Positions 7,681 to 10,035 of a DNA stretch of 10,035 bases are shown piece after piece. This DNA comes from an uncultured Sphingomonadales bacterium (GTDB lineage: Bacteria; Pseudomonadota; Alphaproteobacteria; Sphingomonadales; Sphingomonadaceae), in the NCBI GenBank assembly GCA_937898535.1, contig CALDKP010000347.1, positions 1 through 10,035 on the forward strand, read 5' to 3'. Numbering within the stretch: the stretch's first letter is position 1; each line of letters opens with the position of its first letter. The notes beneath the pieces are model-generated. The model searched no databases. It was not told where the DNA came from and saw nothing but the letters and a program-made list of their open reading frames with translations. The position numbers and the translations under genes were made by a program.

Positions 7681-9606
7681 ATGCATTCGACCATCCAGAT
7701 TGACGGAAATTCGTTTCGGGATCGCGACGGGCGTCACGTCATCTTGCGCGGTGTCAATCTTGGCGGGGACTGCAAGGTTCCGGTAAGCCCTGACGGGCAC
7801 ACTTATAATCGGACCGATTTTGCCGATCATCGCAGTGTCGACTTTGTCGGACGGCCTTTTCCACTAGAAGAAGCCGATGCACATTTTGTTCGCTTGCAGC
7901 GATGGGGGTTCAATTGTCTTCGGCTGCTCACAACCTGGGAGGCGGTCGAGCACGCAGGCCCAGGGATATATGACGAGGCCTATCTCGATTATCTGGCAGC
8001 GATCGCGCGCCGTGCCGGTGATTTTGGGTTTCATGTTTTCATCGATTTCCACCAGGACGTATGGGCTCGCATGTCAGGCGGAGACGGAGCGCCGGGTTGG
8101 ACGTTCGAGGTGGCCGGGTTGGATTTCACAAAATTTGATGTAGCCGATGCCGCTCACGTGATGGCTTATAAATATGATGCCGAAATCGGGGGACGACAAA
8201 ACAGTTATCCGCAAATGAGCTGGGGCGCAAATTATCGGATGCCGGCTAATGCGATCATGTGGACGCTGTTTTTCGCAGGTGAGGCCTTTGCTCCATTGGC
8301 CTTGGTTGAAGGCCGGAATGTGGGCGTGTATCTACAAGACCATTATCTCGCTTCGATGCGGGCCGTTGCCGAGCGCGTTGCCGACATACCGCATGTAATC
8401 GGATTTGATACCCTCAACGAACCTGGTAGTGGCTGGATAGGACAGAATCTCGACCAACGCCGCGGACTGCTGCGTGGTTTGTCCTGGTCCCCGCTGGATG
8501 CTCTAGCCGTAGCATCTGGAATACCTCGGCGTCTGCCGCTTCTCGAAGGCGGGGAACGGCTGGTCAACCCTCAGGGTATTTCCATCTGGCGCAGAGACTC
8601 AGAGGACCCGTTCCGGAAGGCGGGCGTGTGGGACGTCACGTCCAGCGGCGAGCCTGTAGCATTGCGGCCAAACCATTTCGAAGTTTTTGACGGTCAACCG
8701 CTTGATTTCGGTCGAGACATCATGCGCCCATTTTATCATCGTGTGGCTTCGACTGTCCGCGCAGTTCGAAACGACTGGTTGATTTTCGCCGAAGCCGATC
8801 CTTTCGGCGGCCATGGTCTGCCAGAGGGTTGTCCAGAACGCACCGTTAACGCCAGTCACTGGTATGACTTGGCGACGCTTGTCACGAAACGCTTCGAGCC
8901 CTGGAGCACCAAGGATTTGTTGACGGGTGAAGTCTATATGGGCCGCGAGGCAGTAACCCAAGGATATATATCGGGATTGCAGCGTGTGGCGGGATTTGGT
9001 GACACCCTAAACGGAGGTGCGCCAACGCTAATCGGTGAATTTGGCATTCCTTTCGATCTAAATGACGCGGAAGCGTATTCGAAATGGTCCCAAGGCAATT
9101 ATTCGTCTGAAATTTGGCAAGCACATGTTTCTGCTCTTACGGCAATGTATGATGCTCTGGACACCCTCCTTTTGTCTTCCACGCAGTGGAACTACACGGC
9201 TTCAAACGGCAATAATCCGATGGTAGGCGATGGTTGGAACCAAGAGGACTTGTCGATATGGTCGACAGACCAAGTGTTGAAGGACGCAGCATTCGACCCA
9301 GACGCGGGGGGGCGGGCACTTGAAGGATTTTGTCGTCCTTTTGTACACGCCGCCCAAGGAAAACTCATGAGCCAAACATGGGATGGTAACTCTGCAGTTT
9401 TCGATTGTTCAATCGACATTGACGAGAATATCACTGCCCCAACCGAAATTTTCATTCCGGCAGCCTATACTGTGTCGGCGGTGTATCGTGATGACGCGAT
9501 CTGCACCTGGCACCAACGCGATCAGGTCATCTGTTTGACGGAAAAATCATCCGGCCAGCCAACATACTTTAAAGTATATCTTCACAGCAATTTCAGCGGT
9601 GGTTAA
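7681..9606 (+). CDS. GH5 glycosidase related to glucosylceramidase/steryl-beta-glucosidase (GH5_12-like)
   Basis: A 641-residue protein starting 28 bases after the deacetylase, with AGGA at 7668-7671 as a modest ribosome site. The TIM-barrel domain (about 5-530) shows ILRGVNLGG, VGRPFPLEEAD, TWEAVEHAGPGIYDE, FHQDVWARMSGGDGAPGW (His124, Asp126), NAIMWTLFFAG, YLQDHY, FDTLNEPGSGW with acid/base Glu247, and TLIGEFGIPFD with nucleophile Glu453. These long motifs are, from memory, characteristic of the fungal GH5_12 glucosylceramidase and ergosteryl-glucosidase group and related endoglycoceramidases. A beta-sandwich C-terminal domain (about 545-640) follows, as in that group. No signal peptide, so probably cytoplasmic. 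It should cleave a beta-glucoside with a bulky hydrophobic aglycone; a steroid, lipid, flavonoid or other natural-product glycoside are all possible. GH5 membership is sure, the subfamily likely, the substrate unknown. Confidence 0.9.
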   Translation: MHSTIQIDGNSFRDRDGRHVILRGVNLGGDCKVPVSPDGHTYNRTDFADHRSVDFVGRPFPLEEADAHFVRLQRWGFNCLRLLTTWEAVEHAGPGIYDEAYLDYLAAIARRAGDFGFHVFIDFHQDVWARMSGGDGAPGWTFEVAGLDFTKFDVADAAHVMAYKYDAEIGGRQNSYPQMSWGANYRMPANAIMWTLFFAGEAFAPLALVEGRNVGVYLQDHYLASMRAVAERVADIPHVIGFDTLNEPGSGWIGQNLDQRRGLLRGLSWSPLDALAVASGIPRRLPLLEGGERLVNPQGISIWRRDSEDPFRKAGVWDVTSSGEPVALRPNHFEVFDGQPLDFGRDIMRPFYHRVASTVRAVRNDWLIFAEADPFGGHGLPEGCPERTVNASHWYDLATLVTKRFEPWSTKDLLTGEVYMGREAVTQGYISGLQRVAGFGDTLNGGAPTLIGEFGIPFDLNDAEAYSKWSQGNYSSEIWQAHVSALTAMYDALDTLLLSSTQWNYTASNGNNPMVGDGWNQEDLSIWSTDQVLKDAAFDPDAGGRALEGFCRPFVHAAQGKLMSQTWDGNSAVFDCSIDIDENITAPTEIFIPAAYTVSAVYRDDAICTWHQRDQVICLTEKSSGQPTYFKVYLHSNFSGG

Positions 9607-9615
9607 AAAAGCCCC

Positions 9616-9702
9616 AGCTCGACTTGTATGTTTAATGTAATTGATCTGCACCCGGCCTGAGCTAGCCGCTGCGACCAGAAATGCTGCAATTCAAGTCGTG
9701 CT
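9616..9702 (-). terminator. Possible terminator for the minus-strand gene: long-loop inverted repeat plus T-run
   Basis: AGCTCGACTTG (9616-9626) and CAAGTCGTGCT (9692-9702) are inverted copies with 10 of 11 pairs. On the minus strand the stem would start at the stop codon of the membrane-protein gene and be followed five bases later by TTTTTT (9610-9605). The 65-base loop is much longer than in normal intrinsic terminators, so this may be chance or may need extra folding inside the loop. The rest of the 9607-9700 spacer shows no gene and no clear terminator for the plus-strand operon. Confidence 0.25.
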
Positions 9703-10014
9703 AATGCCTCCACACGAAGCGATGGTCGTCGAGCAGTACCTCCCAATCGATCCGCGTTAATGCGTAAAGCGCGGCTATCACGACAATCTGGGTGACGAAA
9801 AAATAGCCGCTGGAGTAAAGTGTGGGCTCAAGTGAATCGATCTGGAAACGCCGCCCCGCAGCCTGGCCGCCTGAAATAAAGAACGCATAGCTCACAAAGC
9901 GCCCGAGAAAGAACGGCAGGGCTACTCTAGGTAGCGGTAAACCGGTCAAACCATATGCAATGAACAAGAAGTTTGAAGGCAGCGGACTGAAAGCATAAGA
10001 TAGAAAAATGCCGA
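9701..10014 (-). CDS. Small membrane protein, possible VTT/DedA-like, C-terminal part (cut by contig end)
   Basis: The minus-strand frame is open from the contig end down to a TAG at 9703-9701, giving about 104 residues. A start at the internal TTG 9967 is unlikely: the frame continues upstream with FGIFLSYAFSPLPSNFLF, which fits a membrane protein, until adapter sequence begins at 10015. Two hydrophobic stretches are visible (roughly the SPLPSNFLF to SYAFFIS region, and YSSGYFFVTQIVVIAALYAL), followed by a short charged tail ending in WRH. The PLPSN turn and GLPLPRVALPFFLGRFVSY resemble SNARE-associated/VTT (DedA-like) integral membrane proteins. Orientation is opposite to the catabolic operon, so it is probably an unrelated neighbour. 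Family assignment is tentative because the N-terminal half is missing. Confidence 0.65.
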
Positions 10015-10035
10015 AGATCGGAAGAGCACACGTCT
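10015..10035. other. Residual Illumina adapter sequence (not genomic)
   Basis: The final 21 bases begin AGATCGGAAGAGC and continue ACACGTCT, identical to the start of the Illumina TruSeq read adapter. The true genomic sequence ends at about 10014. Any reading frame crossing this point is artificial in its last residues. Confidence 0.96.

Noticed and set aside
9650..9675. Intrinsic terminator for the plus-strand operon in the GGC...GCC region
   Set aside because: Only 3-4 stem pairs around an 8-base loop and no T-run follows on the plus strand.
9701..9967. Complete 88-residue protein starting at TTG 9967
   Set aside because: The same frame stays open upstream with membrane-protein-like residues to the adapter boundary, so this is the tail of a longer truncated gene.
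1..10035. Mobile element, CRISPR array, tRNA or rRNA
   Set aside because: No transposase or integrase, no regularly spaced direct repeats, and no structured RNA gene noticed on reading either strand.

Overview
The window looks like a chromosomal fragment of an alphaproteobacterium, most likely a sphingomonad. The reasons are a typical sphingomonad-style TonB-dependent receptor (TonB box EIIVTATK), a GPH-type sugar symporter, and the habit of placing a TonB receptor divergently from a catabolic operon. The assignment rests on protein style and gene order only. The window runs to a contig end: its last 21 bases match the Illumina TruSeq adapter and are not genomic.

Layout. Positions 1-1587 (minus strand) hold the N-terminal 529 residues of a TonB-dependent outer-membrane receptor that continues beyond the left edge. 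Positions 1588-1735 are a divergent control region with two palindromes, one of them a 20-bp near-perfect palindrome just upstream of the plus-strand operon. Positions 1736-9606 (plus strand) hold six tightly packed genes: a glycogen-debranching-like (GDE/MGH1-like) glycosidase with a TTG start, a GPH/MelB-family MFS symporter, a TetR-family regulator, a type B carboxylesterase, a PIG-L-type deacetylase, and a GH5 glycosidase resembling the subfamily of fungal glucosylceramidases and steryl-glucosidases. The first five overlap by 4 or 8 bases; the sixth follows after 28 bases. A short convergent spacer (9607-9700) and the C-terminal part of a small membrane protein of possible VTT/DedA-like type (minus strand) close the window.

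How the genes may work together. The receptor would bring a substrate across the outer membrane and the GPH symporter across the inner membrane. None of the four enzymes shows a convincing signal peptide, so the ester, N-acyl (or similar) and glycosidic bonds would be cut in the cytoplasm. This suggests uptake of a small intact glycoconjugate, for example an acylated or amide-decorated glycoside, rather than a polysaccharide. The TetR protein probably senses the substrate or a product and acts on the palindrome at 1703-1722, controlling its own operon and possibly the receptor. Substrate identity is not determined by the sequence.
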